A stretch of DNA of 64,000 nt from Paracoccaceae bacterium (GCA_018223125.1 JAAEZA010000004.1:58193-122192), one strand, 5' to 3'; numbered from the stretch's first letter, positions 55,146 through 63,867 are shown. The notes: generated by a model not told the origin, from the sequence alone. Made by a program: numbers and translations.

Positions 55146-55786
55146 GTGGTTTTCTCCTCAAACGGACATAGATCTTCGATAATGCAATTTGCACAAACGG
55201 GTTTACGGGCCTTGCAGATATACCGCCCGTGCAGAATCATCCAGTGATGGGCGTGTTGCTGGAATTCGGCGGGGATGTGATCCTCAATTGCCCGCTCCAC
55301 CGCCACAACATCCTTGCCAGGTGCAACGCCGGTGCGGTTGCCAAAGCGGAAAATATGGGTGTCCACCGCTTGTGTCGGCTGTTTGAACCACATGTTCAGC
55401 ACCACATTGGCGGTCTTGCGCCCCACACCCGGCAGGCTCTCTAGTGCGGCACGGCTGCTTGGCACCACGCCGCCATAGTCATCCACCAGAAGCTGACTCA
55501 GTTTTATCACGTTTTTAGCCTTCTGGCGGAACAGGCCGATGGTCTTGATATGCTCGGTCACCCCCTCCAGCCCGAGCGCGAGCATCTTTTCCGGCGTATC
55601 CGCCACAGCAAACAGCCCGCGCGTTGCCTTGTTCACCCCTGCGTCGGTTGCCTGCGCCGAAAGTGCGACCGCAACCACAAGCGTATAGGCGTTGGTATGT
55701 TCCAATTCGCCTTTGGGTTCCGGCTCGCTGTCGCGGAACCGGTCAAATATCTTGTAGATCGTGTGATAGTCTAACTGTCTGGCCAT
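55142..55786 (-). CDS. nth: Endonuclease III
   Basis: A 214-residue bifunctional DNA glycosylase/AP lyase that removes oxidised pyrimidines. The helix-hairpin-helix LPGVGRKTANVVLNMWF (about 115-131) includes the catalytic Lys122, and Asp of AVDTHIFRFGNR (about 138-149) is the second catalytic residue. The Fe-S cluster motif C-x6-C-x2-C-x5-C is complete near 191-207 (CKARKPVCANCIIEDLC). It is the first gene of an nth-adenosine-kinase unit. Confidence 0.95.
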   Translation of the reverse strand: MARQLDYHTIYKIFDRFRDSEPEPKGELEHTNAYTLVVAVALSAQATDAGVNKATRGLFAVADTPEKMLALGLEGVTEHIKTIGLFRQKAKNVIKLSQLLVDDYGGVVPSSRAALESLPGVGRKTANVVLNMWFKQPTQAVDTHIFRFGNRTGVAPGKDVVAVERAIEDHIPAEFQQHAHHWMILHGRYICKARKPVCANCIIEDLCPFEEKTT

Positions 55787-56024
55787 GGCGTTGTTTCTGG
55801 CACGCGGAACGGAAAATGGAAAGCCGGAACGCGTTTTACGCAGCTGTCAGATCCACCCTGACCGGACGCAGGAACCGGAATACAGATCACAACTTCGACA
55901 GCATTTCGTAAAATTGTTACTTCTGCCTTGAAAGCATTGCTCACCTCCTTATTTACCCCACAACTCTTACAGTTCCACCAGCAGAGTTACCGGCGGGTGG
56001 AGGACACCTTCTAAGGATAATAAT

Positions 56025-56249
56025 ATGTCGGCTCTTACTGCTGTCATCCTGACAACTTTTCTGACCACACCTATCGTTCAGGTCTCTCATGACCGTATCA
56101 TCGAAACCGCGCGCGAAACCGCAAGTCATCACCAGTCTCCGCATCTACGGCAGTACGAATTTTCCGGTGCGACGGACATCGGCATTGATGACGCTGCACT
56201 GAATGATTTTATATCCCGCGCGAACCTGCGCTATCAGGGACACAGATAA
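56025..56249 (+). CDS. Small exported or membrane-associated hypothetical protein
   Basis: A 74-residue ORF. AAGGA lies seven to eight bases before the ATG. Residues 1-20 (MSALTAVILTTFLTTPIVQV) are hydrophobic and could be a signal peptide or anchor; the rest is hydrophilic (SHDRIIETARETASHHQSPH...FISRANLRYQGHR). No family recognised. It lies 36 bp before the SGNH hydrolase and may be co-transcribed. The ribosome-binding site and clean spacing favour a real gene. Confidence 0.5.
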   Translation: MSALTAVILTTFLTTPIVQVSHDRIIETARETASHHQSPHLRQYEFSGATDIGIDDAALNDFISRANLRYQGHR

Positions 56250-56284
56250 GCCAAGCCGCGACGGACCAATCAGGAGGGTAGACC

Positions 56285-57043
56285 CTGCGCGCAGCCATTG
56301 AAACCCTTCTGAAACTGTCCCTGTCGCCGCTGCTGATCTGGCAGGGGCTTGGCGTACGCAAACACGCGCTGATCCTGCCCGAAGCCAGCGGGGAACGCGC
56401 CGGTCGCGCAGGCACCGGCACGCCCCTGCGCCTGTTGATACTGGGGGACAGCTCTGCCGCTGGCGTCGGCGTGGAAACGCAGGATCAGGCGCTGAGCGGA
56501 CAACTCGCCCGCGCCCTTTCTGTGGATTATGCACTGGACTGGACCCTTGTTGCAAAAACAGGCGCAACCACCGCCAGTACGCTGGAACATGTGCAACGGC
56601 GCGACCCTGCAACATACGATGTGGTCGTTCTGGCCATCGGCGTGAATGATGTGACCCGCTCTGTCCCCTTGCGCCGCTGGCTGGCGATGCATGGCACACT
56701 CCTTTCTGTGCTGCGCAAGAAATTCGGCGCAAAGCGGATTTATACCACCGCCCTTCCCCCGATGGGCCGGTTTCCCGTGCTGCCCCAACCCTTGCGCCAT
56801 GTGATCGGCCTGACCGCCAGCCGCTATGATGTCGCCATGGCCGGATTTCTAAGCGACCACCCTGACGTGACCCGCCTGCAACTGGACCTGCCGCTGGACC
56901 CCGCGCTGATGGCCAGCGACGGGTTCCATCCCGGCTCCGAGGTCTACCGCATCTGGGCCGAACATCTCGCCGCCGCCATCCGCACCGATTTCCCGTCAGC
57001 CACCACCGCAAGCAACAATGCGCAAGAAACGGGTGGTAAATAA
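56285..57043 (+). CDS. SGNH/GDSL hydrolase with apparent CTG start
   Basis: A 252-residue SGNH hydrolase. Block I is LLILGDSSAAGVGVETQDQ (Ser near 56), block III is VLAIGVNDVTR (the Asn), and block V is SDGFHPG with Asp and His. The frame has an in-frame TAG at 56279-56281. The first codon that can start a full N-terminus is CTG at 56285, six bases after a perfect AGGAGGG (56272-56278). The following sequence (RAAIETLLKLSLSPLLIWQG) is a membrane-anchor-like N-terminus. The next TTG (56435) would begin inside block I. Acts as an esterase or lysophospholipase; substrate unknown. Confidence 0.82.
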   Translation: MRAAIETLLKLSLSPLLIWQGLGVRKHALILPEASGERAGRAGTGTPLRLLILGDSSAAGVGVETQDQALSGQLARALSVDYALDWTLVAKTGATTASTLEHVQRRDPATYDVVVLAIGVNDVTRSVPLRRWLAMHGTLLSVLRKKFGAKRIYTTALPPMGRFPVLPQPLRHVIGLTASRYDVAMAGFLSDHPDVTRLQLDLPLDPALMASDGFHPGSEVYRIWAEHLAAAIRTDFPSATTASNNAQETGGK

Positions 57044-57068
57044 CCCCCGTCAGCGGCATCCTGTTGCC

Positions 57069-57962
57069 ATGACACAGCCATCTTATCATCACGCCGTTAT
57101 CGCCCGTGCGATCGCCTATATCGACTCTACCAAAGACAGCCAGCCACGGCTGGAACAGGTGGCCGAGGCGGTTGGCCTCTCCCCCACCCATTTCCAGCGG
57201 GTGTTTTCGCAATGGGTCGGTGTCTCCCCGAAACGCTACCAGCAATATCTGACGCTCGACCACGCGAAATCCCTGCTGCAAGAGCGCTTCACCCTGTTGG
57301 ATACCGCGCTGGAAACCGGATTGTCGGGCACGGGACGGCTGCACGACCTGTTCCTGACATGGGAAGCGATGAGTCCGGGGGAATATGCCGCCAAGGGCAA
57401 AGGTCTGGAGATCCGCTGGGGCTGGTTTGACAGCCCGTTCGGGGAAATGATCGTTGCTGCCACCCAGCGCGGCATATGCGGCATGGGATTCACTGCAGAG
57501 TTCGGGCGTGACTGGTCCCTGGCCGATATTCAGGGGCGCTGGCCCGAAGCAACATTCGTTCAGGATGAAGCCTTCCTGCAACCGGCCGTGAACCAAATAC
57601 TGGGCGGTGATACCGCGCAACTGCATCTGATCGGCGCACCTTTCCAGATCAAAGTCTGGGAGGCATTACTGAATGTGCCAACCGGTCATGTGACCACCTA
57701 TTCCGAAATCGCAAAAGCAATCGGCAATCCCAAAGCGGTGCGGGCCGTGGGAACCGCTGTCGGGCGCAATCCGGTGAGCTGGCTGATCCCCTGCCACCGC
57801 GCCCTGCGCAAGTCGGGCGCGCTTGGCGGGTATCATTGGGGCCTGCCGGTCAAGCGTGCCCTACTGGCATGGGAAGGGGCACGCGCAGATGCCAGCGCAA
57901 CCCCGTCCGCCCCCCGAGCGGAGGATCACGCGGACCCCGCTTTTGCGCAGGAATCCGCCTGA
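57069..57962 (+). CDS. AraC-type HTH fused to O6-methylguanine-DNA methyltransferase (Ada-like)
   Basis: A 297-residue protein. Residues 5-100 are an AraC-type helix-turn-helix (QPRLEQVAEAVGLSPTHFQRVFSQWVGVSPKRYQQYL), and residues 115-275 the methyltransferase domain with PFQIKVWEALLNVPTGHVTTYSEIA, VGRNPVSWLIPCHRAL (acceptor Cys) and GGYHWGLPVKRALL. The N-terminal zinc/phosphotriester domain of Ada is missing, so methyl-phosphotriester sensing should be absent. It repairs O6-alkylguanine and may regulate genes. ATG 57069 is preferred over an in-frame ATG at 57018 that overlaps the upstream gene. Confidence 0.88.
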   Translation: MTQPSYHHAVIARAIAYIDSTKDSQPRLEQVAEAVGLSPTHFQRVFSQWVGVSPKRYQQYLTLDHAKSLLQERFTLLDTALETGLSGTGRLHDLFLTWEAMSPGEYAAKGKGLEIRWGWFDSPFGEMIVAATQRGICGMGFTAEFGRDWSLADIQGRWPEATFVQDEAFLQPAVNQILGGDTAQLHLIGAPFQIKVWEALLNVPTGHVTTYSEIAKAIGNPKAVRAVGTAVGRNPVSWLIPCHRALRKSGALGGYHWGLPVKRALLAWEGARADASATPSAPRAEDHADPAFAQESA

Positions 57963-57988
57963 GCAAAAAACGAAAACGGCCTCCAGTC

Positions 57989-58018
57989 TTGAAACTTTGT
58001 CCGACCCGACCATTTTAT
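57989..58018 (+). promoter_or_regulatory. Candidate promoter of the OmpA-like lipoprotein gene
   Basis: TTGAAA (57989-57994) and TTTTAT (58013-58018) with an 18-bp spacer, about 34 bp before the ATG. Confidence 0.4.
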
Positions 58019-58051
58019 GGCGCGTACATGCAATCAAGAAAGGCCAGTACA

Positions 58052-58693
58052 ATGGCATTGACCAAAACCGTTTCCGCCGCCGTTATCGCGGTATTCGCTC
58101 TGGCAGCCTGCGATGAAGCCACCAACCCTGACTACCGCAAAACCCGTAACGGGGCTGCAATCGGGGCCGCAGTGGGCGCAGCAAGCCAGATTCTCGCTGG
58201 CAATTCCGAAAGTTCCGTCGTGAAGGGCGCCGTTGTCGGGGCCGCTGTTGGCGGCGTGTTCGGTGCCATCCTCGACCAGCAGGAAAAAGACCTGCGTCAG
58301 GATCTTGCCGGTTCCGGTGCAACCATCACCAACACAGGCAGCGAACTGATCGTGACCCTGCCCGAAGCCATCACCTTTGACACGGACAGCACCTTTGTGC
58401 GCCCGTCCCTGCAAGACGATCTGCGTGCGCTTGCCAGCAACCTGCAACGCTATCCAGACAGCACGGTTGACGTGATCGGCCACACCGACAGCGTAGGTGA
58501 TGCAAGTTACAACCAGAACCTGTCCACACGCCGCGCACAATCTGTCGCGAGCATCCTGACAGGCAGTGGTGTGCGCTCCAGCCGCATCCGCGCATATGGC
58601 CGTGGAGAGACACAATTCATTGCCAGCAACGACACCGCAGCAGGCCGCGCAGCGAACCGCCGCGTAGAAGTTGTGATCCGTCCGACAAGCTGA
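58052..58693 (+). CDS. OmpA-family outer membrane lipoprotein
   Basis: A 213-residue lipoprotein. The signal ends in the lipobox LAAC (Cys20). A glycine-zipper region follows (NGAAIGAAVGAASQILAG ... VVGAAVGGVFGAILD, about 31-73) and then an OmpA C-terminal domain with ITFDTDSTFVRPSL, VIGHTDSVGDASYNQNLSTRRAQSV and YGRGETQFIASNDTAAGRAANRRVEV, which binds peptidoglycan through its Asp and Arg. It links the outer membrane to the cell wall. AAAGG precedes the ATG; a terminator follows. Confidence 0.93.
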   Translation: MALTKTVSAAVIAVFALAACDEATNPDYRKTRNGAAIGAAVGAASQILAGNSESSVVKGAVVGAAVGGVFGAILDQQEKDLRQDLAGSGATITNTGSELIVTLPEAITFDTDSTFVRPSLQDDLRALASNLQRYPDSTVDVIGHTDSVGDASYNQNLSTRRAQSVASILTGSGVRSSRIRAYGRGETQFIASNDTAAGRAANRRVEVVIRPTS

Positions 58694-58728
58694 TACGTTT
58701 CACCGCAATACGACACCGCAATAAGCAG

Positions 58729-58763
58729 CGCCGCTTGGTATTTTCCAAGCGGCGTTGTGCGTT
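58729..58763. terminator. Intrinsic terminator after the OmpA-like gene
   Basis: A 10-bp stem CGCCGCTTGG (58729-58738) / CCAAGCGGCG (58745-58754) with a TATTTT loop, followed by TTGTGCGTTTC. It lies between convergent genes. Confidence 0.78.
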
Positions 58764-58797
58764 TCAGGGGGGAGGTTCGCAACCATAACAGCAACGG

Positions 58798-59616
58798 TCA
58801 GACCAGTTTTTCGTTAAAAAAACCAATGGTACGATCCCAGGCCAAGGCAGCCATCTCTGCATCATAGCGCGGCGTGCTGTCATTGTGAAATCCGTGGTTC
58901 GCGCCCTCGTAGAAGTACGCGATATACTCTTTATTATGCGCTTTCAGGGCGGCTTCATAGGCTGGCCATCCGGCGTTCACCCGTTCGTCAAGGGCACCGT
59001 GTTGCGACATCAGTGGCGTTTGAATCTTGGGCACATCCTCAGCGCTGGGCTGGCGTCCGCAAAACGGAACAGAAGCGGCCATTTCCGGATAGGCCACAGC
59101 CAGTGCGTTAGACACACCGCCCCCGTAGCAAAAGCCCACCGCGCCGACTTTGCCGGTGCTGGCCTCATGGTTCAGCAAATGTTCGAAACCGGCAAAGAAA
59201 TCGTTCATCAGTTTGGTGCGATCTACAGTCGCCTGTAACGCCTTGCCCTCGGCGTCATTTCCCGGATCCCCCCCGACAGAGCTGAGCCCGTCCGGTGCAA
59301 ACGCCAGAAACCCCGCTTTGGCCACCCGCCGCGCCACATCCTTGATATAAGGGTTCAGGCCGCGGTTTTCATGGATCACCAGAACCGCCGGAAGCTTTCC
59401 CGTCGCCCCTGAAGGTTTCACAAGATAGCCTTCGATCTCTCCGTTACCCAAAGCAGAGTTATAGGTCTCGTAGCTGGCGACAATATCGGGATCGTTGAAA
59501 GAGACCTGTTCCGCCAATGCGTAATTCGGGCTGAGCATATCCAGCAGCATTCCTGCCGTCACAGCGCCCGCAGTGAATCTACCCGCTTTCTCCAGAAACT
59601 CCCGTTTGGACATCAT
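58798..59616 (-). CDS. Dienelactone hydrolase family protein, YghX-like (downstream part of an interrupted gene)
   Basis: A 272-residue dienelactone-hydrolase-fold protein close to E. coli YghX as I recall it. LPAVLVIHENRGLNPYIKDVARRVAKAGFLAFAPDGLSSVGG is diagnostic. The triad is Cys in GFCYGGGVSN, Asp in HGALDERVN and His in NHGFHNDSTPRYD. The N-terminal KREFLEKAGRFTAGAVTAGML...SPNYALA looks like a Tat-type signal. Homologues start about 23 codons earlier; here that part is separated by an in-frame TAA at 59629-59631. The ATG at 59616 (or 59613) has no clear ribosome-binding site, so expression would need reinitiation. Confidence 0.8.
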   Translation of the reverse strand: MMSKREFLEKAGRFTAGAVTAGMLLDMLSPNYALAEQVSFNDPDIVASYETYNSALGNGEIEGYLVKPSGATGKLPAVLVIHENRGLNPYIKDVARRVAKAGFLAFAPDGLSSVGGDPGNDAEGKALQATVDRTKLMNDFFAGFEHLLNHEASTGKVGAVGFCYGGGVSNALAVAYPEMAASVPFCGRQPSAEDVPKIQTPLMSQHGALDERVNAGWPAYEAALKAHNKEYIAYFYEGANHGFHNDSTPRYDAEMAALAWDRTIGFFNEKLV

Positions 59617-59628
59617 GCCGTGTGCATA

Positions 59629-59685
59629 TTAATCGTATAGATCAAGCAAGCCCTGATCAAAATACTTCGCGCTCATCCGTTTCAT
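59629..59685 (-). pseudogene. N-terminal fragment of the yghX-like gene (ends at in-frame TAA)
   Basis: The ATG at 59685 follows an ideal CAGGAGAGAACA. It encodes MKRMSAKYFDQGLLDLYD and stops at TAA 59629-59631. The same frame continues as YAHGMMSKREFLEKAG, which matches the layout of YghX-type N-termini (LLDxYDxYAHG...SKREFL). So one codon changed to a stop divides the gene, with no frameshift. Full frame would be 58798-59685. Confidence 0.75.
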
Positions 59686-59878
59686 TGTTCTCTCCTGTTC
59701 ATGAACCAAACCCTCCCACAGGGGAGTTTAACCTGATCAACCCTTGGTGGCGCAAACTTAAACCTTGCCAACGATGATCACTTTCCCGCCAGTCGGACAT
59801 CCCCCCGCGCGCGACCGAGCCTTGCCGAGCCCGAGGTCGTGACCCTATACTCCGCCAACCTTCCTTACGGAGCCTTGT

Positions 59879-60649
59879 ATGCCGTTTCAGAAAATCCAGC
59901 CGGAGCGCATTGCAGACACGGTTGTGCGCCAGATCGAACAGCTGATCCTGCGCGGCATCCTGCGTCCCGGAGAGCGGCTGCCATCCGAACGGGATCTGTC
60001 AGAGCGGCTGGGCGTATCCCGCCCCTCCATCCGCGAGGCAATTGCTGGTCTGGTGGAACGGGGATTGCTGGCCACCCGTGCCGGCTCTGGCATTTATGTG
60101 GCCGATGTGCTGGGTTCGGCGTTTTCCGAGCCGCTGATCAAACTGTTCTCCACTCATGAAGAGGCGCTGTTCGATTACATCACCTTCCGCCGTGATCTCG
60201 AAGGACTGGCGGCAGAACGGGCCGCCCGACTGGGCAGTGATACGGACCACAAGGTGATCTCGACCCTGTTCAACAAGATGGAGAACGCACACACCAAGCG
60301 CAATCCGGCAGAAGAAGCCGCGCTTGACGCCGAATTTCACATGGCCATCGTCGAGGCGAGCCATAACGTGTTCATGCTACACATGATGCGGTCCATGTTC
60401 GAGATGCTGCGCGCCGGTGTATTTTATAATCGCAAGGTTATGTTCAAAGTCCGCACCACCCGCGAAGCCCTGCTCGACCAACACCGCACTATTCATGATG
60501 CTATCCTGTCCCGCGACCCTGTTGCGGCGCGGCGGGCGGTAGAGGATCATCTGGGATTCGTCGAAAGCTGCATGCATCAGGACCGCAAGGCCCGCACCAA
60601 CGAAGAAATCGCCCGATTGCGTTTCGCACAGGAACTGGACCGGCGCTAA
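59879..60649 (+). CDS. FadR/PdhR-type GntR-family regulator
   Basis: A 256-residue GntR protein of the FadR subfamily. The N-terminal winged helix-turn-helix (about 6-75) shows LILRGILRPGERLPSERDLSERLGVSRPSIREAIAGLVERGLL. The C-terminal FCD effector domain (about 95-235) has DAEFHMAIVEASHN with Asp and His, and HRTIHDAILSRDPVAARRAVEDHL, the metal-binding histidines. PdhR/LldR-type proteins sense carboxylic acids such as pyruvate or lactate. GGAG lies six bases before the ATG. Regulated genes are not evident; glpX follows by 99 bp. Confidence 0.88.
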   Translation: MPFQKIQPERIADTVVRQIEQLILRGILRPGERLPSERDLSERLGVSRPSIREAIAGLVERGLLATRAGSGIYVADVLGSAFSEPLIKLFSTHEEALFDYITFRRDLEGLAAERAARLGSDTDHKVISTLFNKMENAHTKRNPAEEAALDAEFHMAIVEASHNVFMLHMMRSMFEMLRAGVFYNRKVMFKVRTTREALLDQHRTIHDAILSRDPVAARRAVEDHLGFVESCMHQDRKARTNEEIARLRFAQELDRR

Positions 60650-60748
60650 GCCTGTCTGCAACGGCGTGAACGGGGGATTTTAGTTGTGTCGGCGGAGTTT
60701 TTGCGGCATTTGGGCGCTAACGTCGATTAACTTTCAGGACCGTATTTC

Positions 60749-61714
60749 ATGACCGACACCACAGACTTTGCCGATCGAATGCTCTCACTGGGTTTGGCCC
60801 GTGTTTCCGAAGCTGCTGCCATTGCCAGCGCGAAACTCATCGGGCGCGGTGACGAAAAAGCCGCCGATCAGGCAGCCGTCAACGCCATGCGCGAACAGCT
60901 GAACATGCTGGACATCGCCGGTGTTGTGGTCATCGGTGAAGGCGAACGGGACGAAGCACCGATGCTGTTCATCGGCGAAGAAGTGGGTACGGGCAACGGT
61001 CCGGGCGTGGATATTGCCCTTGATCCGCTGGAAGGCACAACGCTGACGGCAAAAGACATGCCAAACGCCCTGACCGTCATTGCAATGGGGCCGCGCGGTT
61101 CCATGCTGCATGCACCCGATGTTTACATGGATAAACTCGCCATCGGGCCGGGCTATCCTGTGGACACGGTTACTTTTGCGATGTCTCCGGCGGAACGGGT
61201 GCGCAACCTTGCCAAAGCCAAGGGCTGTGAACCGGACCAGATCACGGTTTGCGTTCTGGAACGTCCGCGCCACGAGGAAATGATCGCGGAACTGCGCGAA
61301 ACCGGCTGCGCTATCCGCCTGATTACCGATGGCGATGTGGCGGGTGTGATCCACTGCGCCGAAGCCGCCAAAACCGGCATCGATATGTATATGGGCTCCG
61401 GTGGCGCACCCGAAGGCGTTCTGGCCGCAGCGGCGCTGAAATGTATGGGCGGGCAGTTCTACGGTCGCCTGACCTTCCGCAATGATGACGAACGGGGCCG
61501 CGCCACCCGCGCCGGCATCACCGATTTCGACCGGATCTACACCCGCGACGAACTGGTAACTGCCGATGTTATTTTTGCGGCAACCGGCGTAACAGACGGT
61601 TCCATTCTCGACGGTGCTACCAAAGACGGTAATTTCATGGAAACGGAAACCATCCTGATGCGGTCCAAAACCGGTTCTGTGCGCCGGATCAAATACCGCC
61701 AGAACAACAACTGA
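60749..61714 (+). CDS. glpX: Class II fructose-1,6-bisphosphatase
   Basis: A 321-residue GlpX. VVIGEGERDEAPMLFIGEEVG (about 60-80) and the lithium-sensitive phosphatase motif DIALDPLEGTTLTAKDMPNALTVIA (about 88-112) carry the metal ligands; MYMGSGGAPEGVLAAAALKCMGGQF is the third signature. It dephosphorylates fructose-1,6-bisphosphate in gluconeogenesis. It starts a plus-strand unit with the small membrane protein and recJ, each nearly abutting. Confidence 0.95.
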   Translation: MTDTTDFADRMLSLGLARVSEAAAIASAKLIGRGDEKAADQAAVNAMREQLNMLDIAGVVVIGEGERDEAPMLFIGEEVGTGNGPGVDIALDPLEGTTLTAKDMPNALTVIAMGPRGSMLHAPDVYMDKLAIGPGYPVDTVTFAMSPAERVRNLAKAKGCEPDQITVCVLERPRHEEMIAELRETGCAIRLITDGDVAGVIHCAEAAKTGIDMYMGSGGAPEGVLAAAALKCMGGQFYGRLTFRNDDERGRATRAGITDFDRIYTRDELVTADVIFAATGVTDGSILDGATKDGNFMETETILMRSKTGSVRRIKYRQNNN

Positions 61715-61724
61715 TCGGAACGGT

Positions 61725-62072
61725 ATGGCGCGCAAGATCGGATTTTCCAAACCGGATACAGAGGCAAAGAAATCCATTGCCGACAGCTATCTGGACGAAT
61801 TCCGTCAACGCAGGAAAAGCGCGCCTTCGCCCGATCCGGATACAAGCTCTCCGGAACGCAAGCGCAACTGGTTTGTGATTGCGTTTCTTGCTTTCTGGCT
61901 GACCTGCTGGAGCGCCGGTATCCTGTTGGTCGCTTCTATCCTGCGGGACGGAAACGGCGATTTCTCCCTGTTCATCTGGCTCGTCGCAGCCGTTTTCGGC
62001 TGGGGTCTCGCCGTAATTGCCCTGATGAAACAGATGAAGGGCAAACCTGTTTCCAAAGGCAAAAATGACTGA
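61725..62072 (+). CDS. Small two-helix membrane protein, unknown function
   Basis: A 115-residue protein with a charged N-terminus (about 1-48, MARKIGFSKPDTEAKKSIADSYLDEF...) and two membrane helices (about 49-70, WFVIAFLAFWLTCWSAGILLV, and 81-101, LFIWLVAAVFGWGLAVIALM), then a lysine-rich tail. I recognise no family. It lies 10 bp after glpX and overlaps recJ by 8 bp, so it is translated from the same transcript. Confidence 0.75.
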   Translation: MARKIGFSKPDTEAKKSIADSYLDEFRQRRKSAPSPDPDTSSPERKRNWFVIAFLAFWLTCWSAGILLVASILRDGNGDFSLFIWLVAAVFGWGLAVIALMKQMKGKPVSKGKND

Positions 62073-63810
62073 TTTTCTAGGGGTGTCCCGTTCCGCAACA
62101 GGCCGCCGCTGGGTCGGCCTTTCCTCTGATGCCGACCGTCAGGCGCAGGCCATTGCGCAACAAACCGGCCTGCCTGCCACACTGTGCCGCACACTGGCAC
62201 GGCTCGGCGTGCTGCCGGAAAACGCCACCGCCTATCTCTCCCCCGCGCTGCGGGATCTGATGCCGGACCCGTCAATCTTTCGCGATATGGACAGGGCTGC
62301 CGAACGCATCACGCAAGCGATTTCGAAACGGGAACGCATCGCGATTTTTGCCGATTACGATGTGGACGGTGGCAGTTCTGCCGCGCTGCTGATCGACTAT
62401 CTGCGCCAGACGGGGCTGGCGGCGACGCTTTATGTCCCCGACCGGATTGACGAAGGCTACGGGCCGAACGAACCGGCGATGGCGGACCTTGCCAGCCGTC
62501 ATGACCTGATCATCTGCGTGGATTGCGGTACGCTTTCCCACGATGCGATCGCTGCGGCGAAGGGCTGCGAAGTCATCGTACTCGATCACCACATGGGCGG
62601 CGAAACCCTGCCCCCCGCTCTCGCCGTGGTGAATCCGAACCGGCAGGATGAAGACAACGATTTCGGCAATCTCTGCGCCGCCGGAGTTGTCTTTCTGACA
62701 CTGGTGGCCGTGAACCGCCTGCTGCGCGGCAACGGGCAGAATACGCCCGACCTGATGGCGCTTCTGGATCTGGTGGCGCTGGCCACCGTGGCCGATGTGG
62801 CCCCGCTGACCGGCCTGAACCGCGCTCTCGTGCGCCAGGGGCTGGTGATCATGGGACGGCGCAACCGTGTCGGGCTGGCCGCCTTGTCGGATGTCGCACG
62901 GCTGACGACCGCCCCGAACAGCTATCACCTCGGTTTTGCCCTCGGGCCGCGCATCAATGCAGGCGGGCGGATCGGCAAGGCGGATCTCGGGGCACGACTG
63001 CTGTCCACGGATGACCCCCACGAAGCCGAAGCCATTGCCGAGCAGCTCTCGCAACTGAACGACGACCGCCGCGAAATAGAGGCACAGGTCCGCCTGCAAG
63101 CCATGGAACAGGCCGAATCCCGCGGACTGGACGCGCCTCTGGTCTGGGCGGCACAGGAAGGCTGGCATCCCGGCGTGGTCGGCATCGTTGCCGCCCGCCT
63201 GAAAGAAGCCACCAACCGCCCCACGGTGGTGATCGGCTTTGAAAACGGCGAAGGCAAGGGGTCGGGCCGCTCGGTGACGGGAATCGATCTTGGCTCGGCC
63301 ATTGCCACCTGCACCCGGGAAGGGCTGCTGCTGAAAGGCGGCGGCCACAAAATGGCAGCCGGACTGACGGTCAGCGCCGAAAACCTCGAACCGGCAATGG
63401 AACGGCTGGCCGAACTGCTCCACAAACAGGGCGCCAGCAGCATTGGCCCCAAAGACCTGATGCTCGACGGGTCAGTCATGCCAAGCGCGATTACAACCGA
63501 ACTGGTGGAACAACTGGAACAGGCCGGACCTTTTGGCGCGGGTGCCCCTGCCCCCCGCTTCGCCCTGCCCGCACAGCGCATCACCTTTGCCAAGCGCGCC
63601 GGTGAAAACCACCTGCGCCTGACCGCACAGGATTCGGGCGGCGCACGAATCGACGCCATCTGCTTTGGCGCCTTCGACAGTGCAATCGGCCCGATGCTGG
63701 AGGATCATCGGGGCAAATTATTCCATCTGGCAGGCCGTCTGGAGATCGACGAATGGGGCGGACGCAAGAAGGCCAAGCTCAGATTGGAAGATGCGGCACC
63801 CGCAGAATAA
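62065..63810 (+). CDS. recJ: Single-stranded-DNA-specific exonuclease RecJ
   Basis: A 581-residue DHH/DHHA1-family 5'-3' ssDNA exonuclease. The catalytic metal motifs are present: IFADYDVDGGSSAALLIDYLRQ, LIICVDCGTLSHD, and VIVLDHHMGGE (DHH). The DHHA1 domain has GRSVTGIDLGSAIATC and LLKGGGHKMAAGLTV (GGGH). A C-terminal OB-fold follows. It acts in recombinational and mismatch repair. ATG 62065 overlaps the preceding small gene by 8 bp. Confidence 0.95.
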   Translation: MTDFLGVSRSATGRRWVGLSSDADRQAQAIAQQTGLPATLCRTLARLGVLPENATAYLSPALRDLMPDPSIFRDMDRAAERITQAISKRERIAIFADYDVDGGSSAALLIDYLRQTGLAATLYVPDRIDEGYGPNEPAMADLASRHDLIICVDCGTLSHDAIAAAKGCEVIVLDHHMGGETLPPALAVVNPNRQDEDNDFGNLCAAGVVFLTLVAVNRLLRGNGQNTPDLMALLDLVALATVADVAPLTGLNRALVRQGLVIMGRRNRVGLAALSDVARLTTAPNSYHLGFALGPRINAGGRIGKADLGARLLSTDDPHEAEAIAEQLSQLNDDRREIEAQVRLQAMEQAESRGLDAPLVWAAQEGWHPGVVGIVAARLKEATNRPTVVIGFENGEGKGSGRSVTGIDLGSAIATCTREGLLLKGGGHKMAAGLTVSAENLEPAMERLAELLHKQGASSIGPKDLMLDGSVMPSAITTELVEQLEQAGPFGAGAPAPRFALPAQRITFAKRAGENHLRLTAQDSGGARIDAICFGAFDSAIGPMLEDHRGKLFHLAGRLEIDEWGGRKKAKLRLEDAAPAE

Positions 63811-63838
63811 AAAAGTGCAAAATAGTCGAAAAAAGCTC

Positions 63839-63867
63839 TTGCGGCCCCAGAGCCTAATGACTAAAAG
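63839..63867 (+). promoter_or_regulatory. Candidate tRNA-Glu promoter
   Basis: TTGCGG (63839-63844) and TAAAAG (63862-63867) with a 17-bp spacer, 18 bp before the mature tRNA end. Confidence 0.5.

Noticed and set aside
56145..57626. 493-codon open frame on minus
   Set aside because: Antisense of the SGNH hydrolase and Ada-like genes; arginine-rich, no motif.
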